Source: Opisthocomus hoazin
Lineage: Eukaryota > Chordata > Aves > Opisthocomiformes > Opisthocomidae
Direction: 5' to 3'
Assembly (NCBI RefSeq): GCF_030867145.1
Contig: NC_134454.1
Span: 67,624,308-67,688,307, forward strand
Length of the DNA stretch: 64,000 nucleotides
Part shown: positions 50,534-61,218 of the stretch, in pieces
Position numbering within the stretch: the stretch's first letter is position 1
Layout of the letters: each line of letters starts with the position of its first letter
The notes under the pieces: model-generated
Told to the model about the DNA's origin: nothing
Databases searched by the model: none
Seen by the model: only the letters and a program-made list of their open reading frames with translations
Made by a program: the position numbers and the translations under genes

Positions 50534-50655
50534 CTATTCAACAACGGCAGCAGTGAAAGCAATGCCAAAGCAGAAAGTTTTCTTCTTTCTGGCTGAGTAA
50601 TGTTATCCATCCGATCAACCCACATTTCAATCATGTTACCAAGAATTTGGTCCAA
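50534..50655 (-). CDS. IPO11: Importin-11 coding exon
   Basis: A 122-bp exon with acceptor TTCCATTGCAG and donor GTAAGC, phase 0 in and phase 2 out. It encodes LDQILGNMIEMWVDRMDNIT followed by QPERRKLSALALLSLLPLLN, and the trailing AG joins the next exon to make Ser. It matches the conserved IPO11 HEAT-repeat segment. It is the last exon before the LRRC70-containing intron. Confidence 0.96.
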
Positions 50656-53466
50656 CTGCAATGGAAAAAAGAACTTTCCTTTACGAGTACTTCAGCATAT
50701 CTAGAAAATAATATATTTAATTTTTCTACCAACTGAATACATTACTCAATCTGGGAAAGACACCATACAGTTATGTACACCTGACAGAAGCAGCAAGCAA
50801 CCAGTATTTTTAAAATTTTTTATGACAGCGCTTCCAGGCCCTGAACCCCCCTCACCATCAACTGCAACCTAGAAGTTAGAAATGCATTTAATTCATGGGC
50901 AGAGCACTGATTGAGAACACTGAAAACTCAGTTTTACCATAACAGTCTAATACATATAAAGCATGTGTACTTACTCTCTGTTTTACGGTCACTGGTGACA
51001 AATGAAAAAAAACAAAGACTTGTCTTTACCTGTTTGAAAACTGTATTATACCTAAGGATAAGAAAATTACTAAATTTCACTTAAAGACATTGTACAACAT
51101 CTATAGCAAAACAACCTCAGTAACTTCATCAGTGAAAGTGGAGCACACTGAACCTCATACTTGTAGAAATTAACCAGAGAATGATTAGACCATTATCCCT
51201 GGTGCAAGACCTATCAAGCTGGCACAGCGAAAGAAACTCTCACCCTGCAATACCGTGCAAACTAGAGGGGTTTATATGGCTTACTGTGGGATGCAGCTAG
51301 AAGAGAATATAGAGATCGTATAAAACTTCTGGTGAGATGTTTTAAGGTAATTGTGTGAACATGTAAGACTTGTTTCAGGATGTTCATGGGAAGGACCAAT
51401 GGAGGGGAAAGCACCCCTTTCCAAGGTCCATGGAATGTGGAAAGAGGGGCAGGCCACTTGGGAAGAATACAGGAATGTGGTCAGAGCATGCAGGGATGTG
51501 ACGAGGAAGGCCAAGGCTCACCTGGAATTGAAGCTGGCAAGGGATGTCAAAAACAACAAGAAGGGCTTCTTCAACTACATCAGCAGCAAAAGGAAGGCTA
51601 GGGACAACGTGGGGCCGCTGCTGAATGAGGCGGGTGTCCTGGTGACAGAGGATGCGGAGAAGGCAGAGCTACTGAATGCCTTCTTGGTTTCAGTCTTCAG
51701 TGCTAAGACTGGCCCTCGGGAATCCCAGGCCCCAGAGGCAAGAGAAGAAGCCTACAAAGAGGACGACTTTCCCTTGGTCGAGGAGGACTGTGTGAGGGAT
51801 CGCTTAAGCGATCTGGATGTCCACAAATCCATGGGCCCCGATGGAACGCACCCACGAGTGCTGAGGGAGCTGGCGGATGTCATTGCTGAGCCACTCTCCA
51901 TCATCTTTGAGAGGTCCTGGAGGACAGGAGAGGTGCCCGAGGACTGGAGAGAGGCCAATGTCACTCCAGTCTTCAAAAAGGGCAAGAAGGAGGACCCAGG
52001 AAACTACAGGCCGGTCAGCCTCACCTCCATCCTGGGAAAGGTGATGGAGCAGCTTATCCTGCAGGCCATCATCAAGCAAGTGGAGGAAAAGAAGGTTATC
52101 AGGAGTAGTCAGCATGGATTCACCAAGGGGAAATCATGCCTGACCAAACTGATAGCTTTCTACGATGACATGACTGGCTGGGTAGATGAAGGGAGAGCCG
52201 TGGATGTTGTCTACCTTGACTTCAGCAAGGCTTTCGACACAGTCTCCCATGATATCCTCCTGGGGAAGCTGAGGAAGTGTGGGCTGGATGAGTGGTCGGT
52301 GAACTGGATTGAGAACTGGCTGAATGGCAGAACTCAGAGGGTTGTCATCAGCGGCGCTGAGTCTAGTTGGAGGCTGGTAACAAGTGGTGTCCCTCAGGGG
52401 TCAGTACTGGGCACAGCCTTGTTTAACTTCTTCATCAACGACCTGGATGAAGAGTTAGAATGTACCCTCAGCAAGTTTGCTGATGACACCAAACTGGGAG
52501 GTGTGGTAGATACACCAGAAGGCTGTGCTGCCATTCAGCGTGACCTGGATAGGCTGGAAAGCTGGGCAGAGAGGAACCTGATGAGGTTCAACAAAGCCAA
52601 ATGCAGGGTCCTGCACCTGGGGAGGAACAACCTCATGCACCAGTACAGGCTTGGGGTGGACCTGCTGGAGAGCAGCTCTGCGGAGAGGGACCTGGGCATC
52701 CTGGTGGACGACAGGTTAACCATGAGCCAGCAGTGTGCCCTGGCTGCCAAGAAAGCTAATGGGATCCTGGGGTGCATCCAGAAGAGTGTGGCCAGCAGGA
52801 CGAGGGAGGTTCTCCTTCCCCTCTACACTGCCCTAGTGAGGCCTCATCTGGAGTACTCTGTCCAGTTCTGGGCTCCCCACTTCAAGAAAGATGAAGAGCT
52901 ACTGGAGAGAGTCCAGCGGAGGGCTACAAGGATGATGAGGGGACTGGAACATCTCCCCTATGAGGAGAGGTTGAGGGAACTGGGCTTGTTCAGCCTGAAG
53001 AAGAGAAGGCTGCGAGGGGACCTAATATATGCTTACAAATATCTGAAGGGTGGGTGTCAGGAGGATGGGGCCAAGCTCTTTTCAGTGGTGCCCAGTGACA
53101 GGACAAGGGGCAATGGGCACAAACTGAGGCACAGGAAGTTCCATCTGAACATGAGGAAGAACTTCTTCCCCCTGAGGGTGACGGAGCACTGGAACAGGCT
53201 GCCCAGGGAGGTTGTGGAGTCTCCTTCTCTGGAGATATTCAAGACCCGCCTGGACAAGGTCCTGTGCAGCCTGCTGTAGGTGACCCTGCTTCAGCAGGAG
53301 GGTTGGACTAGATGACCCACAGAGGTCCCTTCCAACCCCTACTATTCTGTGATTCTGTGACTGGGAGGAATGAGCAGCGAAAACAGAGGGAAAAGTTCAT
53401 TCAGGTCAAAAGAATGCAAGACTTCCACATGCAATCCAGCTGAAATACCAAGACAAAAATCCTTAC
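50656..53466 (-). other. IPO11 intron carrying the 51.4-kb CR1
   Basis: A 2.8-kb intron, about 70% of which is one CR1 copy. The remaining 50656-51425 stretch is ordinary AT-rich sequence. Confidence 0.7.
51426..53359 (+). mobile_element. CR1 LINE with open reverse-transcriptase frame
   Basis: A young-looking CR1, 5'-truncated so that it lacks the endonuclease but with the RT frame unbroken to its stop at 53277-53279. The open frame runs from 51351, and its first 25 codons are host sequence; CR1 homology starts at [16 protein letters not shown]. In that 642-residue frame, RT motif A is at about 288-298 ([11 protein letters not shown]), motif B at about 345-354 ([10 protein letters not shown]) and the catalytic FADD at 376-379. 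The C-terminal domain ends [14 protein letters not shown]. The element then has the hairpin region and two ATTCTGTG octamers (53344-53359). It is antisense to IPO11, and its 3' end lies 107 bp from the splice donor of the 53467-53580 exon. Confidence 0.97.
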
Positions 53467-53580
53467 CTCTTGACCCAATTCACACGCCATCTGGCTCAAA
53501 AATAATGAAAAAAAGCTTGCATTTTGTAGCAGAACTCTACCCATGATCCCCAAATAAGTAGACATCATCACTGGGTATCT
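53467..53580 (-). CDS. IPO11: Importin-11 coding exon
   Basis: A 114-bp exon, phase 0 at both ends, with acceptor TTGTTTCAG and donor GTAAGG. It encodes RYPVMMSTYLGIMGRVLLQN followed by ASFFSLFLSQMACELGQE, an IPO11 HEAT-repeat segment. The second half (ASFFSLFLSQMACELGQE) is the most variable part compared with the mammalian protein as I recall it. Confidence 0.95.
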
Positions 53581-55150
53581 CTGAAACAAAAGTAAACCAA
53601 AATAGGCTTAGTTTAATTAAGAGAAAAATACTTAACATTAGAGCAGAAACGCATGGAAAATACTTGCATGCACCCTTTATGTTTATTATTAAATTTGAAA
53701 TTATAAATTGTCATTTTAAAGCCTCCAAGAACACAACACTCTACGAGCAATCATTACCAAAGTTTCTCAATTCTTACAACAGGAAAACTATGGCAATCTC
53801 AAAGTCAGTCTCCTCCAAACAGCCACAATACCTTGCAAGGTGATTTAGTTCAAACTTAAAAACTTGCTTCTTAAGGAATAAACAGTATATTGTACTGTTA
53901 AAAAATTACTTTCAAAGTTTATTACGGTTCAAAATTACTGTTTACAGTTTTAGTAACATTAAGAAGTGCTTAGTATTTCTGAAGTTGTTATTACTTATTT
54001 CAGTGAGACAAACTATAATATATTTGCCAATAACTAATTTGCAAGTGTCTCAAAGTTAACTGGATACAGTAATAAGCTCACTAGTTTATTATGTTTTGTT
54101 ATTATTTTTGATTTTAAAAGAAGCTACAGATTTCTTTGTATTAACAGTACAAGAGTAAGTATTTTGTTGAATTACGTACTTGAAAAACAAAATGTCAACA
54201 TATACCTGAAAACATTGCTCCATGTTCTTCTCTGAACATGGAGCAATGAATTTATTACAGTCTTAAATCAGAAGACATTTTAACAATCCATTTGCCAGTT
54301 TTGTGCCTTCTTAAACTGAAAATTGTTCATACAGTTTTTTTAATGTTCTGTACAGCAAAAAGTACATCGCTAAGAAATATTACTTGGCTTCATCCTTGAA
54401 ATATCTAATTTAACTCAATAATAATGGGAGCCAAATATCGATATCTGAAAGCCTTCGACTCTGAAAAAAGCAAAGGTTTTTATCAAAAAAGTCAAATGCA
54501 TAGAGAATTCCACCCACTGATTCTGCTGATTAAAGCTGGTTGTATTTTTTTTTCCTCCTGCTAGTATTGCAAGTTTCAACATAGTTAAGGCATATTGGAT
54601 TTTACTCCTTTTTATCCTACATGGAAATTTGCTGGAGGCAAAGAGAAAGAAAAGGGAGAACTTAAAAGACTCTAAGCAAGCAAAAATTACAGCCTCTTCT
54701 ATCCCACACAAAGCAACCTTCAGCTCTTCATATTAGATATGACAATTAGAAAAAGAAGTTGAAGTCAATCTTCTCATCCAGTTTGTTTTTCTCCAGTGCA
54801 GGTACACTTAAAAAGAAGAAGTGCTTTCAAAAAACCCAATACCTACAAAGGATCTAACTAAACAGAGAGTCATAGCACCTCACCAGTGCTAATAGTGAAG
54901 GAACAGCAGAACAAAATTTGTGTTATTTTATTAAAATAAACACTAGATGACAAAGTGACTGATATGTTGCATTAACTCTTGTGTTACTATGTTACTTCTA
55001 CAGACTTACACTCTACAGCTGTGTAAGATCTAATCAGATGCTCTTCAAACAAGAGAAAATGCAGTATCAATATGCGAAAACTGGGCCAGAACATGGATGG
55101 TGCTTTCCTATTCAAAAGGAAAAGCAGAGAATAGTAAGAATAACTCTTAC
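53581..55150 (-). other. IPO11 intron with a perfect hairpin
   Basis: A 1.6-kb AT-rich intron with no gene or known repeat. It contains the inverted repeat listed separately at 54.2 kb. Confidence 0.6.
54213..54248. repeat. Perfect 15-bp inverted repeat, 6-nt loop
   Basis: The left arm CATTGCTCCATGTTC (54213-54227) is exactly complementary to the right arm GAACATGGAGCAATG (54234-54248), with loop TTCTCT. The pairing does not extend by even one base on either side. It would form a strong hairpin in RNA from either strand. Confidence 0.95.
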
Positions 55151-55246
55151 CTCCCCATCCATAATCCCCTTGAATATTGATGGCAGAAGCGGTTGAAACA
55201 TTTGAGGACCCAAAACAGGGTTTACTTTTAGGACATTTTCCACAAC
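55151..55246 (-). CDS. IPO11: Importin-11 coding exon
   Basis: A 96-bp exon, phase 0 at both ends, with acceptor TTCTTAAG and donor GTAAGA. It encodes VVENVLKVNPVLGPQMFQPL followed by LPSIFKGIMDGE and joins directly to RYPVMM in the next exon. It matches vertebrate IPO11. Confidence 0.95.
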
Positions 55247-56084
55247 CTTAAGAACAAAAGCAAATTAGACAATTAATAAAATGCATTTTAAAATCTTAAC
55301 TGAAACTTTAAAACTACATATGCTGGTCTATATATAAAGCCTTGGTAGGATGTTTACCATTAAATAACAGCAAACGCCAGGATTGCTGAAAGTATATTCT
55401 AGTGAAGTAGCCTGCAAAACCGACCTGCCTGACAGACCTGATGAAAACTGACACACCAAGTGAAACTGCCCTAGCCAAGCACTTACTTGTCAGGCTCCTC
55501 CTGGCCTTGGCAAGGCTGACAAGGTGGGTTAGAAGGACGGACCTTGATAAGGCTCCAGCAAATGCAGCTTGATGAGGTGGGTTGGCAGGGAGGAGTACCA
55601 GCAGTTTAAGGCTTATTTCCATACCTTTGTCCTGTCACCTTTTTGAAGAACCATTGATTACGACCGCCATCTCTTTGCAGGTCATGAAGTAACCACGAGT
55701 GCTCTCAGACATGCTATTCTTGGTACCCTGCTCTGGTTCCCGGTTTTTACATTCTTTACCTTTTGTTTCCCAGCTCTGTTTCGTTTCCCCCTACGAGCTG
55801 TTCCCTCAAGTAATTTTTTTTCCCTGGGTTCTTCAGGCTTTCGTTCACCCAGATATTTGGGCTCTCCCCTTGTACCAAGATGGAGAGGGAAAGAGCCTGT
55901 GAGAGTAACGGGCTAATACCTCTCACTCCTATGGGCAGTAAGGCCAGAGACAACACACCTATACACTGATGAGTATAAAGCATATAGAGGTAACAAAGGT
56001 GTCTCCTTTAAACACTCTTGTCAGTCTCCACCTCCTTTCAGCTCAGAGGGACTTCCACAGGGAGCTACTTTTCAGTGCTCTTGT

Positions 56085-56350
56085 CCAGTTTCCCCTAGAT
56101 GTTTTTCCTTTATGAATCTTGTTCCTACTAGCTTAATTTAATGCCCTCTACTTCTTGCCTCAAGAGGGATGGTAAACAGATGACCCCTTCCATTGCCTCA
56201 CAGTTTTGTAGACCTTTAACATACTGTTTATGGTGGTGAGCGTAACTTTTCCCCCACCCACCTCTTCCAGGTACTGGCAGTTTTGGCTAACTCCTTTGTT
56301 CCTTGTACCCTCTTTTCAAACCTTCTATTGTCTGTCTTAGATATTTAGAA
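56085..56350 (-). mobile_element. Old CR1/L3-like 3' remnant
   Basis: The plus-strand text (GCTTAATTTAATGCCCTCTA, then CTTCTTGCCTC, then TTTGTAGACCTTTAACATAC) resembles the antisense of the 3' region of ancient CR1/L3 LINEs. It is heavily diverged, with no open frame. The call is tentative and boundaries are approximate. Confidence 0.45.
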
Positions 56351-58265
56351 AATCAAGCCACATCAGGTCTCAGCAATCTTGTGATAAATTGTCCTGTCAG
56401 TCCAAATTAGTGTCTTTCAATCTTCTCCATTTATTTACTGTTCTAATGTCTATTTTCAATCCAGCCAAAGCTGTCTGTAGGAAAATATTTCAGAGAACAC
56501 TCCTGGGTGTTTCTGTTTCCAGTATTTATCCAAGGCTTTTTTTGTTTCTTAAGTCAGCATAGCGACTCCTGACAAAACACTGTCCTTTTTGTAAAAACAC
56601 TTGCACAGATTATAGCTCGGTTATCTGTCCGGAAGCAAACAGGCATACTAGGAAGGTGTTCAAAAGTATAGTGAACAAACCTTGTGGCTAATGCAAGGCC
56701 ACACTGAGAGCCAAGTGGATAAACGATACTATTTTAGCAGCATCATTCCATTTTAGAGATCTGATTAAAAGCTGCTGCATCAAACATTTGCCCAAATATA
56801 GACTCTAAATAATAGTATTGATACTATTATCGAAATAGAGAGGAACTGACATTTTAAATTCCAGAACTAGAGTCCTTAAGCTACTCGCAGCAGAATCTAC
56901 AAACCGTTAGGACTATCAGCTCTCCTGTTGGTTTCTGTCCTGGGATTCTGCAATAAGTTGTGCAACCTACCACAGAGGTAGGTGGAATCTACATTTTTTC
57001 CTCCATTGCATTTATAATGAACTGAATTCAAGTTTTTATAAGAAACACAGAGCTCCCAGAGTTAGCGCAGCCACTGGAAACTTTAGTAATACACTACAGT
57101 TACTACTTGACTATCTTTCAGCGCGTACTCCAACTTTATTTCCTGAAATTCTTCAAAAGGCACATGTAAAGTATCAAAAGCTTATGAATTTCATAACATC
57201 TCCTTACAACACCATTTAAAGTTTGTGTGAAAATAGTTTTCTTAGTACTTTGAAAAGCCTCTAGCAACTCTGTTTAACAGTTGTTGCCATTTCAATAGCA
57301 ACTTATGCCAAAAGCAAAGACCGTTTTAACACTATGTCATGGTACAAACACAAGTACACTACACAGAGGAATGTGATAGAGAGCACACACTTCCATGCAT
57401 ACTGGGTGGATATATATATTGAAATATATATTCAATACACATTGGAAAAGTTTGACTCTAGACCTATTAAGTTCTAGCAGTCACACAGAAATGCAGAAAA
57501 AAAAAAGGTGACTCTTGATCATTTGGTGCTTATTTAATCATAAAGTGACCTAACCATGTTTTATAATAATACACATATGTATTGAAATGTATGATTATTT
57601 TTCTCATTGGCCTTGAATATTGAAAATAAATATTAAAAATAGTATATGTAATATCATTATTATTTGTATTAGCAAAGCGATCAATACTGGTTGATAGGGT
57701 ACAGACAAAACTCAGATTTCGATGGCTAGGTAGAGCAACTAGATAACTACCATTGCACATTTTGATTAGAAACACTCAGAATGAACCTAGATTATTAACA
57801 CACAAGTATGACTTGACTTCAGGGTTGAATCATTTCTTAGTGTTGCATTTTCATCAGAATAATGAATTTTTTTCTGAAATCTGAAACAAGCTGAAAAATT
57901 AATTAGGAGAACTCTTAAAACTCATAATTCAGATTGGTTTCGCCCTTTTACTTTGTAATTAGAAGGGTGTCTTTTCAGTTGTACTGTGGTACCCTTCTCC
58001 ATTCTAACTTTCTACAACTTCCACAAGTCCACTGATAGCCCAAGATTAAATCAAGCTACTTTGACCCAAACACAATCCTTCCTTTGCAACTCAATGCTCT
58101 CAAGATTTTCTACACATAGCAGTATCTTTGCAATGCAGTGATTGGTCATCTGCCTGTTTAAGTGTGCTGTTGGCAGGCTGTAGAACAAACTACATTTTTG
58201 ATGATCCAAGCCCTCACTAACCACCCTTCTCTAGTAATCTAGAAAATAACCAAATGGGAAAGCTA

Positions 58266-60010
58266 TCATAGCATAGTTTGGGTTGGAAGGGATCTTTAGA
58301 GGCCATCTAGTCCAACACCCCTGCAATGAGCAGGGACATCCTCCACCAGTTCAGGTTGCTCAGAGCCCCATCCAACCCGACCTGGAATGTTTCCAGGGAT
58401 GGGGCATCTACCACCTCTCTGGGAAACCTCTTCCAGTGCTTCACCACCTTCACTGTTAAAAATATCTATTCCTTATATATACTCTAAATCTACTCTCTTT
58501 AAGTCTTGTAGTTTAAAAGCACTACCCCTTGTCCCACTGCAACAGGCCCTGTCCCTGGTCTTTCTTATAAGCCCCCTTTAAGTACTGAGAGGCCGCAGTA
58601 AGGTCTCCCTGGAGCCTTCTCTTCCCCAGGTTGAACAGCCCCAACTCTCTAGGCCTGTACTCACAGCAGAGGTGTTCTGATCACTTTGGTGGCCCTGCCC
58701 TGGACCTGCTCCAACAGCTCCATGTCTTTTCTGTGCTGAGGGCTCCAGAGCTGGATGCAGGACTCCAGGTGAGGTCTCACCAGAGTGGAGTAGAGGGGCA
58801 GAATCCCCTCCCTCGACCTGCTGGCCACACTGCTTTTGATGCAGCCCAGGATATGGCTGGCTTTCTAGGCTGTGAATGCACATTGTCAGGTCACTTCCAG
58901 CTTTTCATCCACCAGTACCCCTAAGCCCTTCTTGACAGCGCTGCTCTCAATCCCTTCGTCCCCCAGCCTGTATTGATACTGGAGGTTACCCCGACCCATG
59001 TGCAGGACCCTGCATTTGGCCTTGTTGAACCTCATGGGGTTCACATGGCCCCACTTCTCAAGCTTGTCCAGGTCCCTCTGGGTGGCATCCCATCCCTGAG
59101 GCGCGTCAACTGCACCACTCAGCTTGGTGTCATCTGCAAACTTACTGAGGGTGCGCTTGATCCCACTGTCTACGTCATTGCTGAAGATATTAAACAGTAC
59201 TGCTTCCCCCGAGAGACACCACTTGTCACCAGTCTCCACCTCGACATTGAGCTGTTGACCACTACGCTCTGGATGCAACCACCCAATCAATTCCTCACGC
59301 ACCAAAGAGTCCACCCATTAAATCCATATCTCTCCAATTTAGAGAGAAGGATCTTGTGGGGGACTGTGTCAAAGGCCTTACAGAAGTCCAGATAGTAGGC
59401 ATCTGTAGCTCTTCCCCTGTCCACTGATGTAGTCACTCCATCTCAGCAGCTACTAGGTTGGTCAGGTAGGCCTTGCCCATGAAGCCATGCTGGCTGTCTC
59501 GATCACCTCCCTGTTCTCCCTATGCCTCAGCATAGCTTTCAGGAGGGTCTGTTCCATGATCTTCCCACGCACAGAGCAGAGGCTGACAGACTGGTAGTTC
59601 CTGGGGTCCTTCTTTCTACCCTTTTTGAAAATGGGTGCAACGTTTCCCTTTTTCCAGTCACCAGGGACTTCACCTTACTGCCACAACTTTTCAAATACAA
59701 TGGAGAGTGGCTTGGTGACTACATCAGCCAATTCTCCCAAGACTCTGGGATGTATCTTGTCAGGTCCCATAGACTCACATATATTCAGGTTCCTCAGGTG
59801 GTCATAAACCTGGTCTTCTCTTACAGCAGGAGGGACTTTGGTCCTCCAAGCCCTGTCTTGTGGTCCATCCACTTGAGAGGTGTGGGAAGAGAGCTTGCCA
59901 GTGAAGACTGAGGCAAAAAATTTGTTGACTACCTCAGCCTTCTCCTTGTCCACTATTACCAGTTTGCCAGACTTGCTCATCTCGGCCAGTATGCTTTCTT
60001 CGACCTTCAG
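58266..60010 (-). mobile_element. CR1 LINE, 5'-truncated, decayed ORF2
   Basis: An antisense-to-plus CR1 whose 3' end (GTTTGGGTTGGAAGGGATC, preceded by CATAG repeats) is at the left. Minus-strand frames read the RT core in pieces: FKKG and the NYxPVSL region near 59.6 kb, [18 protein letters not shown] near 59.75 kb, and [16 protein letters not shown] in the 58886-59314 frame, where the preceding part carries a local deletion. The 5' end lies in the linker ([20 protein letters not shown], near 59.95 kb). Several stops and shifts make it non-functional. It is in the same orientation as IPO11. The right boundary is approximate. Confidence 0.93.
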
Positions 60011-60459
60011 GGGACTCGTAATCTCAATATCAGGGACTCTTAACCTAAATCCGTCTATACAAAGAGGACTCAAATGAGCTTAGAACTCACCTACCTAAGG
60101 ACAACACTTTGGAAATGTGTGAAGTAATTACACCATTGCAGAGAGGGTACAAGAACAGTGTGTTAGGTGATTATCTTTCAGGGTGCTCTATTCAAGGGTA
60201 TATTAACCTTCTCTTGGGAAAAGTAGTATTTTAAAAAAACATATGTATACATATGCACTCTCCATATGCACACACACACTATAAATATGCAGTTCAAAAT
60301 ACCATTAACTCCAATGTCAACGTGTGCTAAATAAGCTGTTTTCTTCTACATGTTGTACATTCATCATACTTGAAAATATTACTCTAACCTGACGGAACAC
60401 TAGCAAGAATAACGCGTACAGATGTGGAATATCTGGATATTATTTTTATTACACTCTAC

Positions 60460-60540
60460 CTCTAAAACTTGAACTTGACCTTCAGTAGTTAGGTCTGTCA
60501 AAAGTTCACAAAATGACCGGCATAAGTCAGTTGCATACAC
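60460..60540 (-). CDS. IPO11: Importin-11 coding exon
   Basis: An 81-bp exon, phase 0 at both ends, encoding VYATDLCRSFCELLTDLTTE followed by GQVQVLE. The acceptor is AATTTCAG. The donor GTAGAG departs from the GTAAGT consensus, but flanking phases and protein similarity support it. Confidence 0.94.
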
Positions 60541-61138
60541 CTGAAATTAAATGAAAAATAAGGTATTCTGCAAATACTTTTTATATCTATGTAAATATTT
60601 CAAAACTCAACACATTAGGGATTACATAAGTCCAAAGATCAAGCTTCTCTGCAAAGATAACATTTGCTAAAATGCTTGTATTTCCTGAACTTAATTAAAA
60701 CCAAATCTAAGCATTCTGGGTTTTTTATTAACATTGCAGGCTTTTTAAACACTCAATCTCAAAGAATTTTCTAATGAAGAAGTTGTGAGAACAAGGTGTA
60801 ATATCTCTAGTTCAAATCTTGCTAGAATTTATGATCATAATTTTAATCTAGCAGAACAGTTAAGAGTAACTGTTACTACCCTGCATAAGACTTTTCAGGT
60901 ACCAAAGTACTAAATCAATTCACACAACATTAATTCCAAATAACAATTTTTCTCAAATCTGATTTGAATGAATGTCCACAATGTGTCATACAGAGCTAAC
61001 TTTAGAACAATATGCCTGTATACACACAAACAAGAGTATAAATCTTCATGTATATGTTTTTTCCAACATAAGAGATAAAATAGTTTGCTAGTAGAGAACT
61101 AAGGTGCTAATATGAATCTTTGTATAATGGTAACATAC
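60541..61138 (-). other. IPO11 intron, short
   Basis: A 598-bp AT-rich intron (GTATGT donor, TTTCAG acceptor). Nothing else is seen in it. Confidence 0.75.
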
Positions 61139-61218
61139 CTGTAAAAATTCAGATGATGATAAGAAAATATAAGCATTGATGATCTTAAAGCAATTTTTCA
61201 GGTTTTCTGAACTCAGCT
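61139..61218 (-). CDS. IPO11: Importin-11 coding exon (most upstream in window)
   Basis: The acceptor is TTTTTCCCAG and the donor GTATGT. The exon carries two bases finishing a codon (most likely Glu, as in PELSSENL of the family) and then encodes LSSENLKNCFKIINAYIFLS followed by SSEFLQ in phase 0. A second AG two bases further in (exon start 61216) is possible. I found no earlier exon between here and 64000, so the next one lies beyond the window. Confidence 0.9.

Larger units (their letters stand above)
55247..60459 (-). other. IPO11 intron carrying CR1 copies
   Basis: A 5.2-kb intron. Besides the CR1 at 58.3-60.0 kb and the older remnant near 56.2 kb, it is AT-rich with an AT microsatellite-like stretch near 57.41-57.44 kb. 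No gene is recognised. Confidence 0.6.
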
